From an uncultured Collinsella sp. (GTDB lineage Bacteria > Actinomycetota > Coriobacteriia > Coriobacteriales > Coriobacteriaceae): a stretch of 23,335 bases of DNA. Below, one piece after another: positions 14,419-22,400 of this stretch. The stretch spans positions 1 through 23,335 of the forward strand of contig CABRIC010000032.1 in assembly GCA_902470905.1 (NCBI GenBank), written 5' to 3'. Position numbers and translations under genes: made by a program. The stretch's first letter is position 1. Every line of letters starts with the position of its first letter. A model generated the notes under the pieces. It saw only the letters and a list, made by a program, of their open reading frames with translations. It searched no databases and was not told the DNA's origin.

Positions 14419-15294
14419 TCATTTTCCAAGCCAGTTTTTGAACCACCATTCCATGGATCGGCTCATCTCGGCCATAAAGGGACTCGTGTGCTTGCGGGTG
14501 TAGATATCCACCACGCGCTCGCCCACCTCGCGGGCGTGCGGACGGAACATCGCATCCATCTCGGCCACCTGCGCGTCCATGGTCGCGGCATCGGCGCGGC
14601 AGTAGCGCTCCTCGTGCACCAGGTTCACCACGGGATGCGCAATGGCCGGACGCTCCTTACGGGGCGTGCCGATGATGAGCATCGACAGCGGCATGGTATA
14701 GGGCGGCAGATCGAGCAGCTCGGCAACTTCCTCGGCATTCTCGACGATATCACCGATATAGCAGCTCCCCAGGCCCAGGGCCTCGGCGGCAACCACGGCG
14801 TTTTGCGCGGCGATCACGGCGTCCTGGGCCGCGATGGCAAAGTCACCCAAACCCGGCGCGCGGCGGGGCGCCTTACCCGTGCGCTCGACAAACTCGGGCT
14901 CAAAGCAGCCCACGTGCTCAAACAGATCGATCCACTTGGCATAATCGACCACAAAAATTAGTGCCCAGGGCGCCTTGGCGATCATGGGCTGGTGGTCGCA
15001 CAGGTCGGCCAGGCGGTCGAGCGTAGCCTGCTCGCGGATACTCACGATGGAATACATCATCATGGCGCCTGCCGACGGCGCACGGCTCGCCGCGTGCAGA
15101 ATCGCCGCCCGCTGCTCGTCGGTCACCGCCACGGGACGGTCGTCGTCATCACGCGCGAAGGCACGCGTAGACGAGCGATACTCCAAGATGTCCAGCACCG
15201 CATTGCCCGTGGTCTCGACCGGGTAGCCGTTCGTATCCACGCCCGCAGCTCCGCCGCAGTACTCGGCACCCGTCATACAAACCTGCTCGCCCAT
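14419..15294 (-). CDS. Nitroreductase family protein
   Basis: A 291-residue FMN-dependent oxidoreductase. The ATG at 15294 is preceded by GAGGA about ten bases upstream. FMN-binding signatures are RSSTR (40-44), APSAG (72-76), GLGSCYIG (174-181) and the basic PRKERP segment (211-216), in family order. The C-terminal 70 residues (about 222-291) extend beyond the core fold and are rich in charged residues, ending MEWWFKNWLGK. Such enzymes use NAD(P)H to reduce nitroaromatics, quinones or flavins in the cytoplasm; the physiological substrate is unknown. It is divergent to the LtaS-like gene across 213 bases and probably monocistronic. No convincing promoter was found in that spacer. Confidence 0.85.
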   Translation of the reverse strand: MGEQVCMTGAEYCGGAAGVDTNGYPVETTGNAVLDILEYRSSTRAFARDDDDRPVAVTDEQRAAILHAASRAPSAGAMMMYSIVSIREQATLDRLADLCDHQPMIAKAPWALIFVVDYAKWIDLFEHVGCFEPEFVERTGKAPRRAPGLGDFAIAAQDAVIAAQNAVVAAEALGLGSCYIGDIVENAEEVAELLDLPPYTMPLSMLIIGTPRKERPAIAHPVVNLVHEERYCRADAATMDAQVAEMDAMFRPHAREVGERVVDIYTRKHTSPFMAEMSRSMEWWFKNWLGK

Positions 15295-15507
15295 AGCTCT
15301 ATCCTCGCCATTTCTTTAAGAAGCCTTTACGTTTCCGTGTAATTCCCGTCCATTATCGCGCAGGTCGCCACTACATTGCGCCACACCGCCGCACGTGCGC
15401 GTTAATATGGCTGGTTGTTGTGCGTAGCCACCAATTGCGGCGCATATCTTGGTAACAATCGGGTAAACCCCCGCTTTCGTAGGTTTTAGTTTGTGAGGAG
15501 TCTCAGC

Positions 15508-17808
15508 ATGTTCGCTGCCGCCATCTCGCTCGTCGGTCTTGCGGCGACCGTCTACCTTGTTTTGCGCGAGGCCAAGGCCATTCGCGCTCAGTCGGGCACC
15601 GTTGCCAAAAGCGCTCTTGGGTGGAGCGTCGCCTTCGGCCTGTTCCAGCTCTTTTTGACCATTTGGGGCGCCATTGGCCTCGTCGCCCAAAACGAGCCGC
15701 TCGCCTTCGTGATGCTCATCCTGACCAATGCCATCCTCACCGGCTGCGCCTGGGCCAGTATCGCCCGCGACCGCATCGCCCCGCACGTCTTTGCGTTCGT
15801 CTCGGCCGATGCGCCCGCCCCCACCGGCAAGCTCGCTCGTTTGCGCGGCGCCTTTGTGGGCAAACCGCTCGTCGCCGCCGTCCTGTGCCTGCTGCTCGCC
15901 GGCGTCTTTGCGCTGCTGGGCATGGAGGTCTCGTCCAACCACGACTTTACCTGGGTCTACCCCCTGTGCATCCTGCTCGAGTGGGCCATCATCACCACGC
16001 TCATGGTCGGCCTGTTCTTCCTGTTCCAGCGCCACGGTGCGGCTCCCGCGGTCCTGGCCTTTGCCCTCTTTGTCCTGGGCATTGCCGAGTTCTTCGTCAT
16101 CACGTTTAAATCCATGCCCATCCAGCCGGGCGACCTTTCGGCCATCTCCACCGCCGCCGCGGTCGCCGGCACCGGCTACACCTTCTCCATCTCGCTGTTC
16201 TGCGTGCTGTCCATGGGCTTTACCGCCATCGCCATGCTGCTGTGCGAGTACGCCGGCCTGGTGGCACCGCACCGTCAGAAGGGCGCCGCCAACGCCAAGC
16301 GCATGCTGCTCACCAATCTGCTCGTCGCCGTGCTGTGCCTGGGCGGCGTGACCGCGCATGTCACGCTCATCGACTACTACAACACCCTCGGCATCACCGT
16401 CTACACCTGGCGCCCGCTCGAGAGCTACTGGCGCGAGGGCTACCTGCCCGCTTTCATTAGCGCAGCGCAGTCCATCAAGCCGCCCAAACCCGCCGACTAC
16501 TCCGTCGACGATGCCAAGGCCACGCTCAAAAAGTACGCCAAGGCCTATGACAAATCCGACGCGGCTAAGAGCGATGAGCGCGCCGCCGCAAAGGAGCAGT
16601 TCGACAGCGAGAAGCCCACGGTCATCGCCATCATGAACGAGACCTTCTCGGATCTGTCGATCTACCAGAACATGCGCGCCGGCTACGAGGGTCCGCAGTA
16701 CTTTAAGAGCCTGTCCAACTGCCTCAGCCGCGGCAAGCTCTACGTGAGCGCCTACGGCGGCGGCACGGCCAATACCGAGTTTGAGTTTATGACCGGCAAC
16801 TCCATGGCCAACCTGGGCTCGGGCGTGTACCCCTACACCATCTACAACATGGAAACGACCGGGAACCTGGCAGAGCAGTTCAAGTCGCTCGGATATTCCA
16901 CCACCGCCATGCACCCCAACCACGCGACCAACTGGAACCGCGAGAACGTGTACAAGGACTTTGGCTTTGACCAGTTCCTGTCCATCAACGACTTCCAGGG
17001 AGCCGACACCCTGCGCGGCATGGTGACCGACCAGGCGACCTACGACAAGATTCTTGAGCTGCTCGACCAGAACGCCGATCCTCAGTTCATCTTCGACGTG
17101 ACCATGCAGAACCACTCGGGCTACGATACGGGCCTGCTGCCGGTCGACAAGCAGATGCACCTGAACATCGACACGACCGACCTGGACGCCAAGACCGTCG
17201 AGGACGGCACGCTATCCGATGTCGACGAGTATGTCTCGTGCATCGAGCAGTCCGACCAGGCGCTTCGCTACTTCCTCAACGCCCTGAGCAAGCTCGACCG
17301 TAAGGTGGTCGTGGTGTTCTGGGGCGACCACCAGCCGTTCTTCCCGTCCAAGTTCAACGACAAGTGGTTTACCGGCGAGGACGATGCCACGCATCAGGAA
17401 CGTCTGTGGCAGACCGACTACATCATCTGGGCCAACTACGACGTTGCCGGCTGCGACCAGACAAGCGAGGTCGACGACCTGTCCACCAACTACCTGTCCA
17501 CGCAGCTTATGCAGCTGATCGGTGCCCCGCTGACCGACTACCAGAAAGCGCACATGACGCTGCGCGAGTCGCTGCCCGCCATCAACTCCGTCGGCTACGA
17601 GGACGCCAGCCTGCGCTGGGCGCTCTCCTCCAACGTCACCGGTGACGACGACGCCGCCGCTGCCGCAACCAAGGCGCGCGAGGATTACGCCAAGATGCAG
17701 TACTACGAGATGTTCCGCGACGGCAAGAACGTGTACACCGAGCACTTCCAGACCGAGGCCAACGAGACCGACCCCAACCTGGCGCCGGGTACGACCAAGA
17801 TTAAGTAG
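15508..17808 (+). CDS. LTA synthase-like membrane sulfatase-family phosphoglycerol transferase
   Basis: A 766-residue polytopic membrane enzyme. The ATG at 15508 follows AGGAG (15496-15500) by seven bases; the frame opens at a GTG (15493) that overlaps this site. About eight hydrophobic helices span residues 1-290, three more than the five of S. aureus LtaS, with the family's FKSMPIQPGDL between helices 6 and 7. A charged linker (about 330-370) leads to an extracellular sulfatase-fold domain. Metal and catalytic residues are recognisable: NETFSD with E378, GGGTANTEFEFMTG with nucleophile T420, and WGDHQPFFP with D607-H608. HPNHATNWNREN and QNHSGY are also typical. The family polymerises glycerol phosphate from phosphatidylglycerol onto lipid-anchored teichoic acid, or adds it to glycans. 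Which product is made here is not clear. The gene appears monocistronic and ends before a set of hairpins. Confidence 0.88.
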   Translation: MFAAAISLVGLAATVYLVLREAKAIRAQSGTVAKSALGWSVAFGLFQLFLTIWGAIGLVAQNEPLAFVMLILTNAILTGCAWASIARDRIAPHVFAFVSADAPAPTGKLARLRGAFVGKPLVAAVLCLLLAGVFALLGMEVSSNHDFTWVYPLCILLEWAIITTLMVGLFFLFQRHGAAPAVLAFALFVLGIAEFFVITFKSMPIQPGDLSAISTAAAVAGTGYTFSISLFCVLSMGFTAIAMLLCEYAGLVAPHRQKGAANAKRMLLTNLLVAVLCLGGVTAHVTLIDYYNTLGITVYTWRPLESYWREGYLPAFISAAQSIKPPKPADYSVDDAKATLKKYAKAYDKSDAAKSDERAAAKEQFDSEKPTVIAIMNETFSDLSIYQNMRAGYEGPQYFKSLSNCLSRGKLYVSAYGGGTANTEFEFMTGNSMANLGSGVYPYTIYNMETTGNLAEQFKSLGYSTTAMHPNHATNWNRENVYKDFGFDQFLSINDFQGADTLRGMVTDQATYDKILELLDQNADPQFIFDVTMQNHSGYDTGLLPVDKQMHLNIDTTDLDAKTVEDGTLSDVDEYVSCIEQSDQALRYFLNALSKLDRKVVVVFWGDHQPFFPSKFNDKWFTGEDDATHQERLWQTDYIIWANYDVAGCDQTSEVDDLSTNYLSTQLMQLIGAPLTDYQKAHMTLRESLPAINSVGYEDASLRWALSSNVTGDDDAAAAATKAREDYAKMQYYEMFRDGKNVYTEHFQTEANETDPNLAPGTTKIK

Positions 17809-17835
17809 CTGCTAGCTGCTGAGCCACAACTGAAA

Positions 17836-17965
17836 CGTCTGTCCAGGCGGAGGCATATAAGGTTCCCTGCTCGGACAGTCCTGCGCAAGACGGAGGCCAC
17901 ATTAAGTGGCCTCCTTTGCGTGCGGAACTCGCGATGAACCTTATATGCCTCCGCCCGGACAGACG
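17836..17965. repeat. 130-bp nested inverted repeat after the LtaS-like gene
   Basis: The 30-base arms 17836-17865 (start CGTCTGTCC, end CATATAAGGTTC) and 17936-17965 are reverse complements with one mismatch. Inside, the two halves keep partial complementarity and meet at the perfect hairpin 17892-17914. The whole element can fold as one long hairpin and holds no credible gene. With the hairpins at 18021 and 18127 it accounts for most of the 355 gene-free bases between 17809 and 18163. Confidence 0.7.
17892..17917 (+). terminator. Terminator-like hairpin, unit A
   Basis: GGAGGCCAC (17892-17900) pairs perfectly with GTGGCCTCC (17906-17914) around ATTAA, followed by TTTGCGTGCGGAA. It lies 84 bases after the LtaS-like stop and probably ends that transcript. 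It forms the tip of the larger inverted repeat. Confidence 0.6.
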
Positions 17966-18020
17966 CCCTGTTGTTGGAGCGCGGCTTGTCATAGGGGTAT
18001 CCGCTGAACATATATAAGTT

Positions 18021-18046
18021 GAAGGCCACGTCATGTGGCCTTCTTT
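18021..18046 (+). terminator. Terminator-like hairpin, unit B (second copy of unit A)
   Basis: GAAGGCCAC (18021-18029) pairs perfectly with GTGGCCTTC (18035-18043) around GTCAT, followed by TTTGTATCCGGAA. Stem and downstream flank are clearly related to unit A, including a compensated base-pair change. It may be a back-up terminator or a second, shortened copy of the same repeat. Confidence 0.55.
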
Positions 18047-18116
18047 GTATCCGGAAAGCCTGTCCCACCCTGAATACATCTGGGAATGAAATCATCAGCT
18101 TATTAGGCCTTCCATC

Positions 18117-18144
18117 AATAAAGAGGCGCCCTCCCGGGAGGGCG
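18117..18144 (-). terminator. Terminator of the surface-protein operon
   Basis: On the minus strand a perfect 8-bp stem CGCCCTCC / GGAGGGCG with a two-base turn (plus-strand 18127-18144) is followed by CCTCTTTATTG. It lies 20 bases after the stop of the last gene of the operon (18164). The tight turn may open in RNA to give a larger loop. Confidence 0.65.
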
Positions 18145-18163
18145 TTGCATTTAGAAGATGGAC

Positions 18164-18862
18164 CTAGCGCTTATTCCTTTGAGACAAAAACAGCGCGACC
18201 ATAAAAGCGATAACCGCTAGCGTTAGCAGCGTCAAAAGCAGAGCGAGCGAGTTGTCGCCCGTCGCAGCCAGGCCAAACAGGCCGGGCTTTTTGGGGCCAG
18301 CGGGCTGCGCAGGAATTGTTTCGCCATCGTCCTCGGCAGTGATTTCCCAGCGAATGGTCTTGCTCGCGTCGGCAAGCTCGTTGCTCACCGACGTCGGGAC
18401 ACTCAGCTGCAGATTGAGCACCGCGCTGCCATCGCTCGTAAACGTTGCGACCTGCGTGGGATATGCAAACACGCTGCCAGGCGTTCCCGTCTGGAGCCAG
18501 CCTGCGGATGCATCGCTCGCCGACGCCGTTAAGGTAATGGGCGACAGCAAGTGTGCCGTCTCGTGATCGACAACGGCCCGCACAAACACGCGTACCTGGG
18601 ACTTTACGCCCGTGGCACGAACCTCGATCTGCTGCTCGCGCACATCGCCGGGCATTAGATCTTTAAAGGTCGGAAACAGATCGGGCTCCCCCGAGGAGCC
18701 CGTCGCCCCCGAGACCGTCAGCTGGCGCGCATTTCCGTCATACGCAATCGCGGGAGTATCGGCGAACGCACGGGCAGGAACGGCGAGCGCGACCACGCAG
18801 AAAATGGCCGCGACCACGCAACGCAAGGAGCGCGCAACGCCTTTGCGAATTGGGAACGCCAT
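18164..18862 (-). CDS. Cell-wall-anchored surface protein with LAATG sorting signal
   Basis: A 232-residue exported protein of no recognised family. Residues 1-34 form a classical signal peptide (basic start, CVVAAIFCVVALAVP, cleavage after AFA). The mature part (35-190) is rich in Ser, Thr and Val, suggesting a beta-sandwich. A Pro-rich spacer (PAQPAGPKKPG) leads to LAATGDN at 198-204, a hydrophobic helix and a basic tail QRNKR: a complete sortase signal. LAXTG rather than LPXTG is the motif recognised by class E sortases of high-GC actinobacteria; applying that here is inference. The ATG is two bases after the stop of the preceding gene, and its binding site (GGAGGTG) is inside that gene's last codons. 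Last in the operon, it could be the wall anchor or base of a multi-protein surface structure. Confidence 0.8.
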   Translation of the reverse strand: MAFPIRKGVARSLRCVVAAIFCVVALAVPARAFADTPAIAYDGNARQLTVSGATGSSGEPDLFPTFKDLMPGDVREQQIEVRATGVKSQVRVFVRAVVDHETAHLLSPITLTASASDASAGWLQTGTPGSVFAYPTQVATFTSDGSAVLNLQLSVPTSVSNELADASKTIRWEITAEDDGETIPAQPAGPKKPGLFGLAATGDNSLALLLTLLTLAVIAFMVALFLSQRNKR

Positions 18863-18864
18863 AC

Positions 18865-19434
18865 TTACGCACCTCCATGCGGCGGCACCAGCACGCCATC
18901 ATTGACCTTGCAACCCCATGCCTCTTTAACCGCATCGTCGGGCGTTGATTGAATTGCCTGGGTCGAAATGTCGACGACCAGGTTCTTGCCAGCTGCCTTC
19001 CGCTCGGTCACGCTCTTGATGAGCACGCCCGTCTTGCCGAGCGGCGCAACAGGAGACGTCCAGTAGTAGAATCCGTCGCTCGCAAGAACCCAAGATGAAG
19101 GTCTGTTAGCGGCAGCGGCATCGCCTTTATCGCCCCACTCAATGGTGTAGTCGGCGTCGGCAACCGGTTCATCCCACAGGCGTGCGCCATCCTTATCCTG
19201 CCAGTAGATATCCACCGCGACACGCAGGTACGCCGGAGCGGAGCCGCTATTTTTAACCGCAACGTCGCTCTTTACATTATTGTCGCGCTTCTCGTCCACC
19301 GAGGGCGCCACCGAGCCAAAGCCAAACTCGTTGACCAGCACGCCCGTAACCGAAAGCCACGCAAAGGTGCCGGCAGCGCCGGCCAATAGGAGAACGCCGA
19401 CAAGGAGGGCGACGATCTGCTTGCGCTTAGTCAT
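18865..19434 (-). CDS. TasA/camelysin-like exported protein with SipW-type signal peptide
   Basis: A 189-residue exported protein. Residues 1-30 (basic start, IVALLVGVLLLAGAAGTFAWLS) look like the SipW-dependent signals of TasA and camelysin proteins. The following NEFGFGSVAPSVDE and DVAVKNSGSAPAYLRV (57-72) match the start of the TasA-type beta-sandwich, where a pairing strand is followed by a conserved Asn-x-Gly turn and Tyr-x-Arg-Val. TasA proteins form fibres in biofilm matrix, and relatives in anaerobic actinobacteria are annotated as SipW-type exported proteins. It has no sorting signal. The ATG is one base after the giant gene's stop, and its GGAGG site lies inside that gene's last codons, so translation is coupled. 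No SipW signal peptidase gene is visible; it may lie upstream beyond the window. Confidence 0.75.
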   Translation of the reverse strand: MTKRKQIVALLVGVLLLAGAAGTFAWLSVTGVLVNEFGFGSVAPSVDEKRDNNVKSDVAVKNSGSAPAYLRVAVDIYWQDKDGARLWDEPVADADYTIEWGDKGDAAAANRPSSWVLASDGFYYWTSPVAPLGKTGVLIKSVTERKAAGKNLVVDISTQAIQSTPDDAVKEAWGCKVNDGVLVPPHGGA

Positions 19435-19435
19435 C

Positions 19436-22400
19436 CTAGTCCTCCCTCCTCAGCGTGCCGTTTTCCCAAACATTCTTGGCACGCGAGCCACCATCGACCC
19501 ATTTGTCCTTCGCGCGCGTGTTGACGCACGTCACCACGGTGTCGCCCGCGCTCGAGGCGGACGAGATGGTCAACTCGGCAGATTTACCGGGCGCCTTACC
19601 CGGCGTGCTCAGCTCACCCTGGTAGCGCCATGCCCAAGCCGTGTCTTCCACGACGGTATAGTCACCCGCCGGAGCGGCAAGCTGCACGCTGCCGACATAC
19701 CAGGTTTCACCGTTTTCCTGCTGCGTTTTATCAACTTTCACCTCGACCATGCGCGTCTCGGAGGAGGCTCCCTCTGCCGTCTTCGTCACCTTAAAGCGGA
19801 ACGTCTGCCCCATAGCACTTGCATCGGTGGTCTTTTTGGCAATTGTCAGCGCATGAGTCTGGTCAAAGTTGAACACAGCATTGCCGTCGTCTTGCTCCCC
19901 TTCGCCCGTCGTCTTGGAATCCAGGCGGTTGGCCAAGTCGAACGAACCATTACCCGAGCCCAGGCTGTAGAGCGAGACAAGCTTGCCGTTTACGGGTTTC
20001 TCCGTCACGGATGCATTGGGGCCATAGCTCGCCTGCTTAACCGTGACAGTCAACTGCGTTCCCATAAACGGCTCGGCAAAGCAAACCTTAAACGGCGCCT
20101 TATCGGCATTGTCATCGACCGTATTGGCAGCAGTGGGATCGAGCAGCCACTTGAGCTTCGCGGTCATGGCTACGGGGTTCGCAGCATCGGACGTGTCGTT
20201 GGCGGTCACGCAATACGTCACGGGATACAGATCCATGTCTCCCGTGATCGGCTCGCCCTTAAACCCATTCCAAGACTTCGCAGTGCCATCGGCACCCACA
20301 TATCGCCACTCCAGGAAGAGTTCGCGCACGTCACCGCTGGTCGCCGCCCGCTCATCGAGCTGCGCAACGATCTTGGAATAAGCGTCCGGGTCATACGCGA
20401 CGGACTTTTGCTCCATCACGGGATCGCCCTTGTCATCAAAGACCGGGTTGCCACCCTCATCCATCTTGGGAACATCGACGTCATGAACGAAACCCGCGCC
20501 CGTCGCTCGCTCGTCGTCCAAGTCGACCGTCGCCGTAAAGATGACCGACCCGTCGACACCGTGATAGCGCACCTTATGCGGCGCGATCTTGTACACCGCG
20601 GTGTAGGTCACGCTCTCAAAGGGCTCACTGCCCTCGAGGGGATACTTCTCGTCATCGGTCATCAGGGTGTATTTGCCATCGGATTCATAGTCGCGCGACC
20701 AGCCGACAAAGTCGTACTTGGTGCCGTCTTTGTCAACAACCTCGATTGCAGCTTTTACCTCCAGCGAAATCTGATCGCCAGAGTCGGTGCGCGAAAGGGA
20801 GCGCACGGAACCGGGGTTTTCCAGATTGCCATCGATATTCGATTGGACCTTGACTGCACTGGGGCGATAAACCGGATATAGTTCCATAGGTGCCTTGACC
20901 ACGGTGTTTTTATTCACCATGGGAAGGCCGTCCGACCAAACGACATAGCCGCTGCCAACTGCCGGTTTGGTTTCCGTCCAGCCCGCGAACACGTTGTATG
21001 CATTCGTTGCGGCATCGATGTCGCCAATGTTATACGTTGGCAGCGGGATGCCGTCCTTAAGGCTGCCGAGAGAATCGCCCTGCTGAGCTACCTTACCGTC
21101 CACATCCTTGGCATTGAGATGGTACACGACCGCCAACGGCGAATAGTACGCCACGAATGTATAGGTCCCGCCGGGCTCCACCGGATAGGAATACGAGTTA
21201 CCGCCGTTAGGTTCGAGCTCCTTAACCTCGCCATTCGGAAGTTCGATTTCGACCTTATTCAGCTTGTATAGCTCGCCGCCGGACTTGTATACCGTAGTTT
21301 CGATATCAGGGGTCACCGTTGCCGTAGCAGGATCGGTGCCCGCGTTGATAACGGGATCGATGTCATACCTAGGCACATTAACCTTGTCCGTGCCATCAAA
21401 ACCTGCGCGGTGCAGGTTGGTGGTGTAGTTGACGTCGTACTTTGCGTAGACGGGATAGGCATCCTGGCACTGGGTGACCTTGGAGTCATCCGTCGCCAAG
21501 TATGGCGCCGCCTTCTCCGGATTGCTCGTCACATAGGGGTCGCTGGCGACATCATAGATATATTTCCAGACGGCAGAATCCTTCTTGACCTCGGCGGTCG
21601 AAATCCAGCCCAGGAACTTATAGCCCAGCACGGCCATGTCAGCTTCAGTCGGAGAGGACTCGAGGGTCAGATCTGGATTTTCAATTGTGTCGCTGTCCCC
21701 GCCGGAATTCTTATCAACCGTATCATTCGTATAGATGAATGGATACTTGTACGTGTAATGAGGATCCTCTTCGCCACTCTTCTTTTGGAGCAAATTACTC
21801 TCGTAGCGACGTGTCGTTTCCTTGCAGACCGTGCCATCTTTCTTATAAAAATCGACGCGCGTCGTCACCATCGCACGCATGCGGTATTTCGAAGTGTAAT
21901 TGATTGAAGCCTTTACGGTATTCTTCTTTTCAGGAGTATTGAGATATGTCCATCGACCGCCGATTCTCTCAAGCGTCCAAAACTTCAAGCTATAACGATC
22001 GCTAGATGGCTTAAACGTGTACTGCAACGCATTAATAACCTTTTCCTCGTCAAACGTTCCAGAACCTGGGAAATCTGTATCCACAAGGACATTCTTTAGG
22101 GTATCCGCCCCCGTATCGTTTCTCACGTTATGCGAATATGCGCTCATTGGGGCCACGATTAGCGTATTGTTGTCGTAGTACCCCTCTGCGCACGAGCCCT
22201 CCTTATAGGCATTCCTATCGCCATGATTAACGTGCTTGGAACCCCAGTGCACCACGTTCTCTCGAACATAACTTGTGCCGACCTGATCGTTAAACGGTGT
22301 TTCGTACTCGTTCCATACAGAGCAAAGGAGTTCCGAGTTCGTGTATTCATCGTTCGCGTACGCGCGGACGTAATAATCCACACGGTACTCAAAGCGAGCG

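Noticed and set aside
15316..17160. 614-codon open frame on the minus strand opposite the LtaS-like gene
   Set aside because: Shadow of a clear coding gene; low-complexity composition, no motifs and no ribosome binding site worth noting.
17880..18060. Possible CRISPR repeats or tandem array
   Set aside because: Only two diverged hairpin copies, with no regular spacers and no cas genes nearby.
17703..18095. Minus-strand open frame over the hairpin region that encodes two similar peptide segments (QRRP...)
   Set aside because: The similarity comes from the two related hairpins being translated; the frame also overlaps the end of the LtaS-like gene and lacks a good start.
19280..20881. 533-codon open frame on the plus strand opposite the surface operon
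   Set aside because: It crosses the border of two clear minus-strand genes and shows no domain.
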